DNA of 64,000 bases from Streptomyces hawaiiensis (lineage in GTDB: Bacteria > Actinomycetota > Actinomycetes > Streptomycetales > Streptomycetaceae), in assembly GCF_004803895.1 (NCBI RefSeq), contig NZ_CP021978.1, positions 5,022,001 to 5,086,000 of the forward strand, written 5' to 3'. A program made the position numbers and the translations under genes. This document shows, one piece after another, positions 44,304 through 52,470 of this stretch. Under the pieces are notes generated by a model. The model was not told where the DNA came from. It searched no databases and saw only the letters and a program-made list of their open reading frames with translations. How positions within the stretch are numbered: position 1 is the stretch's first letter; every line of letters starts with the position of its first letter.

Positions 44304-45425
44304 GTGATAGCGCGCAACCCCCGTCAGGCCGCCGTGCGGCGTCTCTCCATAGCCCTGGCGGTCTCCGTGTCGGCCCTGTCCCTCGCCGCCTGCGGCGACG
44401 GCGGGAGTGACGACACCGCCGCGAAGAAGGGCAACGACATCACGGTGGGCCTCCTGCTGCCCGACCTTGACACGGCACGCTTCGAGAAGTTCGACTACCC
44501 GCTGATCAAGCAGGAGGTCGCGTCCCTCACGGAGAACAAGGGCAAGGTCCGCTACGCCAACGCCGAGGCCAGCGTCTCCAGACAGAGCGAGCAGTTCCAG
44601 AAGATGATCGACGACAAGGTGGACGTCATCCTCGTCGACGCGCTGAACTCCAAGACCATCGCCACGGACGTGCAGAAGGCCAAGGACGCCGGCATCCCGG
44701 TCATCGCCTACGACCGCCTCGCCGAGGGCCCGATCGACGCCTACGTCTCCCACGACAACGAACTCGTCGGCCAGGTCCAGGGCCGCGCCATCATCGGGGA
44801 ACTCGGCGACAAGGCCGAGAAGAGCAAGGTCGTCATGATGAACGGCGACCCCGCCGACCCCAACACCGCACGCTTCAAGGACGGCGCGCTCAGCGAACTC
44901 CAGGGCCAGGTCGACATCGTGAAGCAGTACGACACCAAGGAGTGGAAGCCCGCGATCGCCAAGGCCAACATGAAGAAGGCGATCCAGGCCGTCGGCCTGA
45001 ACAACATCGCCGCCGTCTACTCGGCCAACGACGGCATGGCGGGCGCCGTCATCGAGGCGCTGCAGGAGGCCGGCGCCACCAGGATGCCGCCGGTGACCGG
45101 GCAGGACGCCAACCTCGACGCGGTGCAGCGGATCGTGTCCGGCGAGCAGTACATGACCGTGTACAAGTCCTTCCTGCTGGAGGCGACCAACGCCGCGAAG
45201 ATCGCGGTGGCCAAGGTCCAGGGACGCTCGATCGAGTTCGCCGCGCTGACCCGGGAGACGGTCGACAGCCCGACGCAGAAGAACATCCCCGCGATGCTGG
45301 TCCCGGTGGTCGCCCTCACCAAGGACAACATCAAGGACACGGTGATCACGGACGGCGTGTACACCGTGAAGGACATCTGCACCTCGAAGTACAAGGCGGA
45401 CTGCGCGGCCATCGGCCTCGAGTAG
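44304..45425 (+). CDS. Sugar-binding lipoprotein of an ABC transporter, xylose-binding-like
   Basis: A periplasmic-binding-protein type I fold. Signal peptide with lipobox SLAAC (Cys 30); the mature part starts ITVGLLLPDLDTARFEKFD and has VDVILVDALNSKTIA, GIPVIAYDRLAEGP and VYSANDGMAGAVIEAL, as in XylF. Length 373. No permease or ATPase gene is adjacent, so it is an orphan that must share a transporter encoded elsewhere or act as a sensor. GTG start. Confidence 0.88.
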   Translation: MIARNPRQAAVRRLSIALAVSVSALSLAACGDGGSDDTAAKKGNDITVGLLLPDLDTARFEKFDYPLIKQEVASLTENKGKVRYANAEASVSRQSEQFQKMIDDKVDVILVDALNSKTIATDVQKAKDAGIPVIAYDRLAEGPIDAYVSHDNELVGQVQGRAIIGELGDKAEKSKVVMMNGDPADPNTARFKDGALSELQGQVDIVKQYDTKEWKPAIAKANMKKAIQAVGLNNIAAVYSANDGMAGAVIEALQEAGATRMPPVTGQDANLDAVQRIVSGEQYMTVYKSFLLEATNAAKIAVAKVQGRSIEFAALTRETVDSPTQKNIPAMLVPVVALTKDNIKDTVITDGVYTVKDICTSKYKADCAAIGLE

Positions 45426-45554
45426 CGGACGTGCGGGGGGCGGGCCGCGTGGGCTTCGGGCTCGGGTAGCGGACGCACGCCGGGTGGGCCGCGTGGGCTT
45501 CGGGCTCGGGTAGCGGACGCATGCCGGGTGGGCCGCGTGGGCTTCGGGCTCGGG
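45423..45554 (+). repeat. Threefold 44-bp tandem repeat starting at the stop codon of the sugar-binding gene
   Basis: Copies at 45423, 45467 and 45511 each begin TAGCGGACG and contain GGGCCGCGTGGGCTTCGGGC. The TAG of copy 1 is the stop of the lipoprotein gene. Copies 2 and 3 differ by one base; copy 1 has a few more changes. Confidence 0.92.
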
Positions 45555-45570
45555 TCGTGCGGCGGGTGCC

Positions 45571-45600
45571 GCACGGGTCTTGACTTCGCAAGACCCGTGC
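45571..45600 (+). terminator. Perfect 12-bp hairpin after the sugar-binding gene
   Basis: GCACGGGTCTTG ACTTCG CAAGACCCGTGC has a 12-bp stem and a 6-base loop, no T-run. It lies past the tandem repeats and 46 bases before the next gene, and probably ends the upstream transcript. Confidence 0.75.
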
Positions 45601-45646
45601 GCGACATTCCCCACCCCTTTCGCGTTCTCGTCGGGCTGGAGCGGCC

Positions 45647-47428
45647 ATGACCACACGCACGGACACCGCGGGCACTGCCGGAGCCCCGTCCCGAAGACGA
45701 CTGCTGGCCGGTGCCGCCGGTGCCGGTCTCGCGGTCGCCGCAGGAGTACAACAGGGCGCCCATGCGGCCGACTTACCCCCGCTCGGCACGTACGACGTCG
45801 TCGTCATCGGCTCCGGCGCCGCCGGGATGACCGCCGCGCTGACCGCCGCGCGCCAGGGCCTGAGCTGCGTGGTCGTGGAGAAGGCACCGACCTTCGGCGG
45901 CTCGGCTGCCCGCTCCGGCGCCGGCATCTGGATCCCCAACAACGCGGTGATCCTCGCGGCCGGGGTCCCGGACACCCCTGCGAAGGCCGCCGCCTACCTC
46001 GCCGCGGTCGTCGGCCCGGACGTCCCCGCCGACCGGCAGCGGGCCTTCCTCACCCACGGCCCGGCGACGATCTCCTTCGTCATGGCCAACAGCCCCCTGC
46101 GGTTCCGCTGGATGGAGGGCTACAGCGACTACTACCCCGAACTGCCCGGCGGCCTGCCGGGCGGCCGCTCCATCGAGCCGGACCAGTTCGACGGCAACCT
46201 CCTGGGCGCCGAACTGGCGCACCTGAACCCGCCGTACATGGACGTCCCCGCGGGCATGGTCGTCTTCAGCGCCGACTACAAGTGGGTCGCCCTGGCCGCC
46301 GTGAACGCCCGGGGCGCGGCCGTAGCCGCCCAGTGCCTGGCCCGCGGCGCGAAAGCGGCGACGCTCGGCCAGAAGCCCCTGACGATGGGCCAGGCGCTGG
46401 CGGCGGGCCTGCGCGCCGGGCTGCGATCGGCCGGGGTCCCGGTATGGCTGAACACGCCCCTGACGGACCTGCACGTCGAGAACGGCACGGTGACGGGAGC
46501 CGTCGTCACCTGCGACGGCGCTCCCGGCCTGCTCCGCGCCCGCCGGGGGGTGATCGTCGGCTCGGGTGGATTCGAGCACAACGCGGCGATGCGCCGGCGT
46601 TTCCAGCGGCAGCCCATCGGCACGGAGTGGACCGTCGGGGCCAAGGAGAACACCGGCGACGGCATCCGGGCGGGGGAGCGACTGGGCGCCGCGCTCGACC
46701 TGATGGAGGACGCCTGGTGGGGCCCGGCGATCCCGATCCCCGGCGAGCCGTACTTCTGCCTCGCCGAACGCACCCTGCCCGGCGGGCTGCTGGTGAACGG
46801 CTCGGGCCGGCGCTTCGTCAACGAGGCCGCGCCCTACAGCGACGTCGTGCACACCATGTACGACGTCCACGACACCGACCCGGCCATCCCGTGCTGGCTC
46901 GTCGTCGACCAGAACTACCGCAACCGGTACCTCTTCAAGGACGTCCTGCCGACGCTGCCCTTCCCCGACGCCTGGTACGACTCCGGGGCGGCGCACAAGG
47001 AGTGGACCCTGGACGCCCTGGCCGCCTCGATCGGCGTCCCCGCGGCGGCCCTGCGCACCAGCGTCAACCGCTTCAACGCCCAGGCGCGGCAGGGCGAGGA
47101 CCCCGACTTCCACCGGGGCGACAGCGCCTACGACCACTACTACACGGACCCGTCGGTCCTCCCCAACCCCTGCCTCGCCCCCCTCTGGCTCCCCCCGTAC
47201 CACGCCTTCCGCATCGTCCCCGGCGACCTCGGCACGAAGGGCGGCCTGCGCACGGACGCCCGGGCCCGGGTGCTGCGGGAGGACGGCTCGGTGATCCCCG
47301 GCCTGTACGCGGCGGGGAACGCCAGCGCGGCCGTGATGGGCCACAGCTACGCGGGCGCGGGCTCGACGATCGGCCCGGCGATGACGTTCGGATACATCGC
47401 GGCGCGGGATATGGCGGAGGCACGCTAG
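45647..47428 (+). CDS. Tat-exported FAD-dependent dehydrogenase, ketosteroid dehydrogenase-like (593 aa)
   Basis: Member of the fumarate reductase/KstD flavoprotein family. The signal peptide has SRRRLLAGAAGAGLAVAAG and an AHA cleavage site, so a folded, FAD-loaded enzyme is exported by Tat. The FAD motif follows as YDVVVIGSGAAGMTAALTAA, then FGGSAARSGAGIWIPNN, as in 3-ketosteroid delta-1-dehydrogenases; the C-terminus has GLYAAGNASAAVMGHSYAGAG. The exported location is unusual for KstD, which is cytoplasmic, so the substrate may be extracellular. No other steroid genes are near. Confidence 0.85.
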   Translation: MTTRTDTAGTAGAPSRRRLLAGAAGAGLAVAAGVQQGAHAADLPPLGTYDVVVIGSGAAGMTAALTAARQGLSCVVVEKAPTFGGSAARSGAGIWIPNNAVILAAGVPDTPAKAAAYLAAVVGPDVPADRQRAFLTHGPATISFVMANSPLRFRWMEGYSDYYPELPGGLPGGRSIEPDQFDGNLLGAELAHLNPPYMDVPAGMVVFSADYKWVALAAVNARGAAVAAQCLARGAKAATLGQKPLTMGQALAAGLRAGLRSAGVPVWLNTPLTDLHVENGTVTGAVVTCDGAPGLLRARRGVIVGSGGFEHNAAMRRRFQRQPIGTEWTVGAKENTGDGIRAGERLGAALDLMEDAWWGPAIPIPGEPYFCLAERTLPGGLLVNGSGRRFVNEAAPYSDVVHTMYDVHDTDPAIPCWLVVDQNYRNRYLFKDVLPTLPFPDAWYDSGAAHKEWTLDALAASIGVPAAALRTSVNRFNAQARQGEDPDFHRGDSAYDHYYTDPSVLPNPCLAPLWLPPYHAFRIVPGDLGTKGGLRTDARARVLREDGSVIPGLYAAGNASAAVMGHSYAGAGSTIGPAMTFGYIAARDMAEAR

Positions 47429-47741
47429 GGGCTGGGCTGGGCTGGGCTGGGCTGGGCTGGGCTGCGCTGCGCTGGTCTGGGCGTCGGCGGGGGTGTGCCC
47501 GGCTGGGGGGCTGGGCTGGGCGTCGTCCGGCGGCGGGATGGTGGGGTTGTTTGACCGGCAGAGGTTCGCTTGGGGGAGGGTGTGCCCGGTTGCGCGGCAG
47601 GGCAGGGCTGGGCCTTGGCCGGTGGCAGCCGGGTTGGTGGTCGGCAGCGGGCCCGCTCTGGGGAGCGTGACCGGCTGCGGGGCCGCTCGGGCATCGCACG
47701 TGGGGCTGGGCGATGCCTTGAGCGGCCGGTGACGGAGGTTC
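47429..47741. other. 313-bp gap with a GGGCT pentanucleotide repeat
   Basis: Seven GGGCT-type units (47430-47465) begin right after the TAG of the dehydrogenase, then decay to GCGCT units. The rest is G-rich with no gene that I can support; the open frames have Gly/Trp or Arg/Pro shadow compositions. The methyltransferase at 47742 converges on it. Confidence 0.6.
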
Positions 47742-48401
47742 CTAGGCGGTTGCCTGCGCCGGCTTGCGGGCCACGAGGCTTGCCTGGGCGACCGGCTCGC
47801 CGCTGGTCTCGTCCGGCTCGCGCACCGTCCGTGCGCGGAGGGTGAAACCGGCGGCTTCCAGCAGGGCCGCGACGCGCTCGGGCCGCCGTCGGCGGAACGT
47901 CAGGGACACCGGGTGGCCGAAGGCCTCCTCGTAGCGGCGGGGCTCGTCCCCGGACTGGAAGCCGAGGAGCAGATGGCCGCCGGGGCGCAGGACGCGGTGG
48001 AAACCGGCGAAGAGGGCGGGCAGGTGCTCGTCCGGGGTGTGGATGATCGAGTACCAGGACACGACACCGTCGAGCGAGGAGTCCGGCAGGTCCAGCTCCA
48101 GCATCGAGCCCCGCACGAACCGCAGGCCCGGGTTCTCACGGCGGGCGATCGCGAGCATCGACTCCGACAGGTCCAGCCCGAACACCGACAGCCCCCGGGA
48201 CGCCAGGTACGCCGTCACCCGCCCGGGCCCGCACCCCAGGTCGGCGACCTCGCCCCCCTCGCCCACGAGCTCCGCGAAGCCGTGGAGCACGCCCCGGTCC
48301 AGGGGCGTCCCCGGGCGCAGATCACTGAATTGGACGGCGTACTCCTCGGCCACGGTGTCGTAGAACACGCGGGTCTCGGTCACGAAGTCAGCGTCAGTCA
48401 T
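47742..48401 (-). CDS. SAM-dependent class I methyltransferase (219 aa)
   Basis: The SAM-binding motif is EVADLGCGPGRVTAYLA, followed by GLDLSESMLAIAR, LELDLPDSSLDGVVSWYSIIH and VLRPGGHLLLGFQ, the standard order of motifs I to III. The substrate is unknown. ATG 48401 (MTDADF) is preferred; TAGGGT eight bases before it on this strand suggests a leaderless or nearly leaderless transcript. Confidence 0.88.
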   Translation of the reverse strand: MTDADFVTETRVFYDTVAEEYAVQFSDLRPGTPLDRGVLHGFAELVGEGGEVADLGCGPGRVTAYLASRGLSVFGLDLSESMLAIARRENPGLRFVRGSMLELDLPDSSLDGVVSWYSIIHTPDEHLPALFAGFHRVLRPGGHLLLGFQSGDEPRRYEEAFGHPVSLTFRRRRPERVAALLEAAGFTLRARTVREPDETSGEPVAQASLVARKPAQATA

Positions 48402-48506
48402 GGCCGGAGACCCTAGCGCGGCCTCACCCCGCACAGGGGCCCGGGGCTTTCCGGCGCCTGGGCCTGCCCGTGACGTGACGTCAGGAGGGCGGCGGCCGGG
48501 GCCGAG

Positions 48507-48746
48507 CTAGGGGCCGTCCCCCTGGTCTCCCCGTTTCCGTCCGGCGCCGATACCCGCGCCCGCTCCGATCGCCGTGCCGAATCCGAGGCCCAGGGCCAGG
48601 CCCAGGGCGAGGTTGTCGAAGACGGTCATACCGAGCACGAGTCCTATGGCCGTGCCGAGGGACAGGCCGACCGACAGGCCCGTGGCCAGGGATGGGTCGG
48701 CGGGAGCACCGCCGTCCTCCCCACTGTTCTCCTGGTCTTTCCGCAT
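48507..48746 (-). CDS. Small glycine-zipper membrane protein (79 aa)
   Basis: Two hydrophobic segments made of Gly/Leu/Ala repeats (LATGLSVGLSLGTAIGLVLG and LGLALGLGFGTAIGAG) flank TVFDN; the ends are polar. The G-x-x-x-G pattern suggests tight helix packing or oligomers in the membrane. No named function. ATG 48746. Confidence 0.6.
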   Translation of the reverse strand: MRKDQENSGEDGGAPADPSLATGLSVGLSLGTAIGLVLGMTVFDNLALGLALGLGFGTAIGAGAGIGAGRKRGDQGDGP

Positions 48747-48810
48747 GCGCTCATCGTCCCATGGCCGGAATTCGCCGGGAATTCATCGGACAGAAGGGTC
48801 CGGAAAGGGC

Positions 48811-48843
48811 AGGAGCCCCGTCGCCTTGCGGCGCGGGGCTCCT
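48811..48843 (-). terminator. Hairpin terminator of the cold shock gene
   Basis: AGGAGCCCCG and CGGGGCTCCT form a 10-bp stem with a smaller CGCC/GGCG stem inside. On the minus strand it follows the cold shock gene stop by 14 bases. Confidence 0.75.
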
Positions 48844-48856
48844 TGGGTACTACAAA

Positions 48857-49060
48857 TCAGACCGGCGTGACGTTCTCAGCCTGCGGGCCCTTCGGACCCT
48901 GCGTGACGTCGAAAGACACCTGCTGGTTCTCCTCGAGCGAGCGGAAGCCGCTCGCGTTGATCGCGGAGTAGTGGACGAAGACGTCGGGGCCGCCGCCCTC
49001 CTGGGCGATGAAACCAAAGCCCTTTTCGGCGTTGAACCACTTCACGGTTCCGGTAGCCAT
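48857..49060 (-). CDS. Cold shock protein, CspA family (67 aa)
   Basis: Single OB-fold nucleic acid chaperone. RNP1 is KGFGFIAQ and RNP2 is VFVHYSAI, inside GTVKWFNAEKGFGFI and the ending GPKGPQAENVTPV. Length 67 is standard. ATG 49060 has AAGGAGG upstream. The 322 bp before it, up to mqnA, hold no gene and probably a long 5' leader with a hairpin (next entry). Confidence 0.96.
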   Translation of the reverse strand: MATGTVKWFNAEKGFGFIAQEGGGPDVFVHYSAINASGFRSLEENQQVSFDVTQGPKGPQAENVTPV

Positions 49061-49153
49061 AAGCCCTCCTTGGGCTTCAAAAGGGTTGCCCTGCTCCAGA
49101 ACCAGCAAGTGTGAAGATGAATTCCGCACAAGTGCATATGTCTGTGAATGACG

Positions 49154-49184
49154 AGAGCCCGCGGTCACATGCTCCGCAGGCTCT
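49154..49184 (-). promoter_or_regulatory. Hairpin in the 5' leader of the cold shock gene
   Basis: AGAGCCCGCGG (49154-49164) and CCGCAGGCTCT (49174-49184) pair over 11 bases with one G-U or mismatch and a 9-base loop. It lies about 95 bases before the start codon. Cold shock genes often have structured leaders that act as thermosensors; this role is only inferred. Confidence 0.4.
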
Positions 49185-49361
49185 GTACTGCAAGGGAAAC
49201 CAAACTGCAACTTGCGATGAGCCTAGCACGCAGGCCCCGGAATGCAATAGGGGTCAAGATCACGTCACCCGAATGTTTGAACAACCCTCGGCCGACCGGC
49301 GGTAGGGGGTGCCCACGGCGGGCCACACCCCGGCGGCGGGCCCGCGCGCCGGTCCGTACGC

Positions 49362-49380
49362 CGTGAGGGCTAGCCTCACG
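49362..49380. promoter_or_regulatory. Palindrome and -10 element directly before mqnA
   Basis: CGTGAGG GCTAG CCTCACG has 7-bp arms and ends two bases before GTG 49383. TAGCCT (49371-49376) inside it is a likely -10 element six bases before the start codon. A protein bound here would block the promoter of a leaderless mqnA transcript. Confidence 0.55.
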
Positions 49381-49382
49381 AT

Positions 49383-50231
49383 GTGGACAATCCTCGCACC
49401 CGGCCGCGCGTCGGCCACATCCAGTTCCTGAACTGCCTGCCCCTGTACTGGGGGCTCGCCAGAACGGGCACGCTCCTCGACTTCGAGCTCTCCAAGGACA
49501 CCCCGGAGAAGCTCAGCGAGAAGCTGGTGCAGGGCGAGCTCGACATCGGTCCGATCACCCTTGTCGAGTTCCTCCGGCACGCCGACGACCTGGTCGCCTT
49601 CCCCGACATCGCCGTCGGCTGCGACGGCCCGGTGATGTCCTGCGTGATCGTCTCCCAGGTCCCGCTGGACCGGCTGGACGGCGCCCGCGTCGCCCTCGGG
49701 TCGACCTCCCGCACCTCCGTCCGCCTCGCCCAGCTGCTCCTCGCCGAGCGCTACGGCGTCCAGCCGGACTACTACACCTGCCCGCCCGACCTGAGCCTGA
49801 TGATGCAGGAGGCCGACGCCGCCGTCCTCATCGGTGACGCGGCGCTGCGCGCGAACATGCTCGACGGGCCGCGCTTCGGCCTGCACGTGCACGACCTGGG
49901 CGCGCTGTGGAAGGAGTGGACGGGCCTGCCGTTCGTCTTCGCGGTCTGGGCGGCCCGCCGCGACTACCTGGAGCGCGAGCCGGTCATCACCCGCCGTGTG
50001 CACGAGGCCTTCCTCGACTCCCGCAACCTCTCCCTGGAGGAGGTCGGCAAGGTCGCCGAGCAGGCCGCCCGCTGGGAGGCCTTCGACGAGGAGACCCTCG
50101 CCCGCTACTTCACGACCCTCGACTTCCGCTTCGGCGGCCCGCAGCTGGCGGCGGTCGCCGAGTTCGCCCGACGGGTCGGCCCGACGACCGGCTTCCCGGC
50201 GGACGTGAAGGTGGACCTGCTCCAGCCGTGA
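49383..50231 (+). CDS. mqnA: Chorismate dehydratase of the futalosine menaquinone pathway
   Basis: Converts chorismate to 3-enolpyruvylbenzoate, the first committed step. The fold is a periplasmic-binding-protein type II. Marks are VGHIQFLNCLPLYWGL, GELDIGPITLVEFL, VALGSTSRTSVRL, AAVLIGDAAL and LPFVFAVWAAR. Length 282. GTG 49383 is the only start upstream of the conserved region. It shares strand with mqnE (33202) and the UbiD/UbiA/UbiX-like genes, completing most of the pathway in this window. Confidence 0.95.
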   Translation: MDNPRTRPRVGHIQFLNCLPLYWGLARTGTLLDFELSKDTPEKLSEKLVQGELDIGPITLVEFLRHADDLVAFPDIAVGCDGPVMSCVIVSQVPLDRLDGARVALGSTSRTSVRLAQLLLAERYGVQPDYYTCPPDLSLMMQEADAAVLIGDAALRANMLDGPRFGLHVHDLGALWKEWTGLPFVFAVWAARRDYLEREPVITRRVHEAFLDSRNLSLEEVGKVAEQAARWEAFDEETLARYFTTLDFRFGGPQLAAVAEFARRVGPTTGFPADVKVDLLQP

Positions 50232-50323
50232 GCCGGGCGGTGCTCCCGCACTACTCTGCTGGGAGTGCAGGCGTACCGGGACCGGAGCCGTCCCCGCCTG
50301 CCTACGGGGGAGGGGTGACGCCC

Positions 50324-52273
50324 ATGCGGCCGCTCGACGTCGACGAACCCACCATGGTGGGGCCCTACCGGCTGCTCGGCCGGCTGGGCTCCGGCGGCAT
50401 GGGCCGGGTCTACCTGGGCCGCAGCGCCGGAGGCCGTACGGTCGCGGTCAAGATCGTGCATCCGCACTTCGCGCTGGACGAGGAGTTCCGGGCGCGCTTC
50501 CGGCGCGAGGTCGACGCCGCGCGCCGGGTGGGCGGCGCATGGACGGCGCCCGTCCTGGACGCGGACCCCGGGGCGCGGGTGCCGTGGGTGGCGACGGCGT
50601 ACGCCGCCGGTCCGTCCCTGTCGGCCGCGGTCACGGACGGCGGGCCCCTTCCGGCCCACACGGTACGGGCTCTGGGCGCGGGACTCGCCGAGGCGCTGGC
50701 GGCGGTGCACGAGCTGGGCCTGGTGCACCGGGACGTGAAGCCGTCGAACGTCCTGCTGACCCTCGACGGTCCCCTCCTGATCGACTTCGGGATCGCCCGG
50801 GCCACCGACGGCACGGCATCCCTCACCTCCACCGGCGTGTCCATCGGCTCGCCCGGCTACATGTCGCCCGAGCAGATCCTGGGCAAGGGCGTCTCGGGCG
50901 CGGCCGACGTCTTCTCACTGGGCGCGGTCCTCGCGTACGCGGCGACCGGTCAACAGCCCTTCCCCGGGGACTCCTCCGCCGCCCTGCTCTACAAGGTCGT
51001 CCACGAGGAGCCGGAACTCGGTCCGCTGGACGGGGAGTTGCGGAGCCTGACGGCGGCCTGCCTGGCGAAGGACCCGGGCACGCGGCCCGCCCCCGCCGAG
51101 GTGGCCCGCCGGCTGGCCCCCGAGGGCGCGGCCCGGCTGGTGACGGGCGGGTGGCTGCCGGGGGCGCTGGTGGAGCAGGTGAGCCGCAGTGCCGTGCAGC
51201 TGTTGAATCTGGAGGCGACGGGGCCGGGGCCGGAGCCGGGAGCCGGGGGGCCGTCCGGGCCGGTCGGGTTCAGCAGCCCTTCGGTGGGGCCGGAAGCGGC
51301 GGGGGGTGCGGGCACCGGCGCGGCGATGGGGGTGTTCGGACCGCCGCCGGTGATGCCGCCGGGGGTGACACCGCCTCCGAACGTGCCGCCGCCGGTTCTG
51401 CCCGCGCAGAGCGGGGGGTCTGGGCTCGCGCGGAGCGGGGCGTCCGCGGAGGCCGGGGGGCCCGTGCAGGGCGGGGCATACGTGCAGGCCGGAGGGACCG
51501 GGCGGGGCGGAGGGGCCGGGCGGGCCGACGGCCCCGCGCCGATCGGAGGGCCAGGGCCGATCGGAGGGCCAGGGCCGATCGGAGGGTCCGCGCCGATCGG
51601 AGGGCCCGCGGCCCTCTTCGCAGCCGCACCCGAACCCCGGGACGGTGATCACCCGCAGGACACCGCCCCGGGGCTCGGGCGCCGCCCCGGCAGGGTCTCC
51701 GTCTCCGTGGCGGCGACGTCCACGCCGGAGGGCGGCGGGCGGGTGCGGAGGCTGAGCTGCTCCGTGGTGCTGGCGGTCGCGGGGGCGATGGCGGCCGTGA
51801 CAATCGGATCGGTGTTCGTGTTCGACCTGCTGCCGGGGCGGGACGGCGGCCAGGACGACGCGGACTCGGGCAGCGGGTCCGACTCGCCTCCGGCGGCGAC
51901 CGCGAGCTCCGCCCCTTCCGGTACGGTGCCCGCCGCGTACCTCGGCACCTGGGAGGGCCAGGGCGTCGCCCTCGACGGCAGACTCCCCCTCGGCACGTTC
52001 CGCATCACCGTCGGACAGGTCGCTGTCGGCGAGGAGTTGGGCAAGCTTCGCCAGACCGACCAGATCGGCGGCGTCTGCGTCGACGTACTCACCCTGAAGC
52101 AGGTGACGAAGAAGGAACTCGTCGCGACGTCGGTCGGCGCGAAGACCAACCACAGCGGCTGCAACCCGGCGAAGACGACCGTCCACCTCAAGCCGGTGGG
52201 CGACGACCTCCAGTACCGGTCGGAGAGCGAGGAGTCGGGCCGGCCGGAGGCTCGGATGTCGAAGGTGCGGTAG
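50324..52273 (+). CDS. Membrane serine/threonine protein kinase (PknB-like, 649 aa)
   Basis: Kinase domain residues 14-275: GSGGMGRVY glycine loop, Lys 43 in TVAVKIV, catalytic Asp 137 in HRDVKPSN and Asp 154 in IDFGIA, then SIGSPGYMSPEQ. A long Pro/Gly linker (residues 300-465) with an 18-bp DNA repeat leads to one membrane segment near residue 490 (VVLAVAGAMAAVTIGSVFVF) and an outer domain of about 130 residues with two Cys (GGVCVDV, SGCNPAK). It lacks PASTA repeats, so it does not sense muropeptides in the PknB way. It is the first gene of the type VII neighbourhood. ATG 50324 follows GAGGGG. Confidence 0.9.
   Translation: MRPLDVDEPTMVGPYRLLGRLGSGGMGRVYLGRSAGGRTVAVKIVHPHFALDEEFRARFRREVDAARRVGGAWTAPVLDADPGARVPWVATAYAAGPSLSAAVTDGGPLPAHTVRALGAGLAEALAAVHELGLVHRDVKPSNVLLTLDGPLLIDFGIARATDGTASLTSTGVSIGSPGYMSPEQILGKGVSGAADVFSLGAVLAYAATGQQPFPGDSSAALLYKVVHEEPELGPLDGELRSLTAACLAKDPGTRPAPAEVARRLAPEGAARLVTGGWLPGALVEQVSRSAVQLLNLEATGPGPEPGAGGPSGPVGFSSPSVGPEAAGGAGTGAAMGVFGPPPVMPPGVTPPPNVPPPVLPAQSGGSGLARSGASAEAGGPVQGGAYVQAGGTGRGGGAGRADGPAPIGGPGPIGGPGPIGGSAPIGGPAALFAAAPEPRDGDHPQDTAPGLGRRPGRVSVSVAATSTPEGGGRVRRLSCSVVLAVAGAMAAVTIGSVFVFDLLPGRDGGQDDADSGSGSDSPPAATASSAPSGTVPAAYLGTWEGQGVALDGRLPLGTFRITVGQVAVGEELGKLRQTDQIGGVCVDVLTLKQVTKKELVATSVGAKTNHSGCNPAKTTVHLKPVGDDLQYRSESEESGRPEARMSKVR
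51535..51612 (+). repeat. 18-bp tandem repeat in the kinase linker
   Basis: GATCGG recurs at 51541, 51559, 51577 and 51595 within nearly identical 18-bp units coding for PIGGPG. The repeat can vary the linker length in 6-residue steps without a frameshift. Confidence 0.85.
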
Positions 52274-52470
52274 GTACCGACCTGCCTCCGTGCCTCACGA
52301 ACAAGGTGATCAGGACGACGATCCCGAGAGGGTGGCAAGGAGGCGGCCGCCCGGCTTACGGCCCCTAACTCCCGTCCTGGTTCAGGCGCTCACTACTGTG
52401 TCTGCGATAGCGAACGCCAAGAGATACGACTGACGCGCCACATTGCGTGCTGCCGGGAAGGCCCACCACC

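Noticed and set aside
45571..45600. Considered the 12-bp hairpin as a transposon end
   Set aside because: There is no transposase gene, no partner inverted copy at a suitable distance and no target duplication; termination is the simpler reading.
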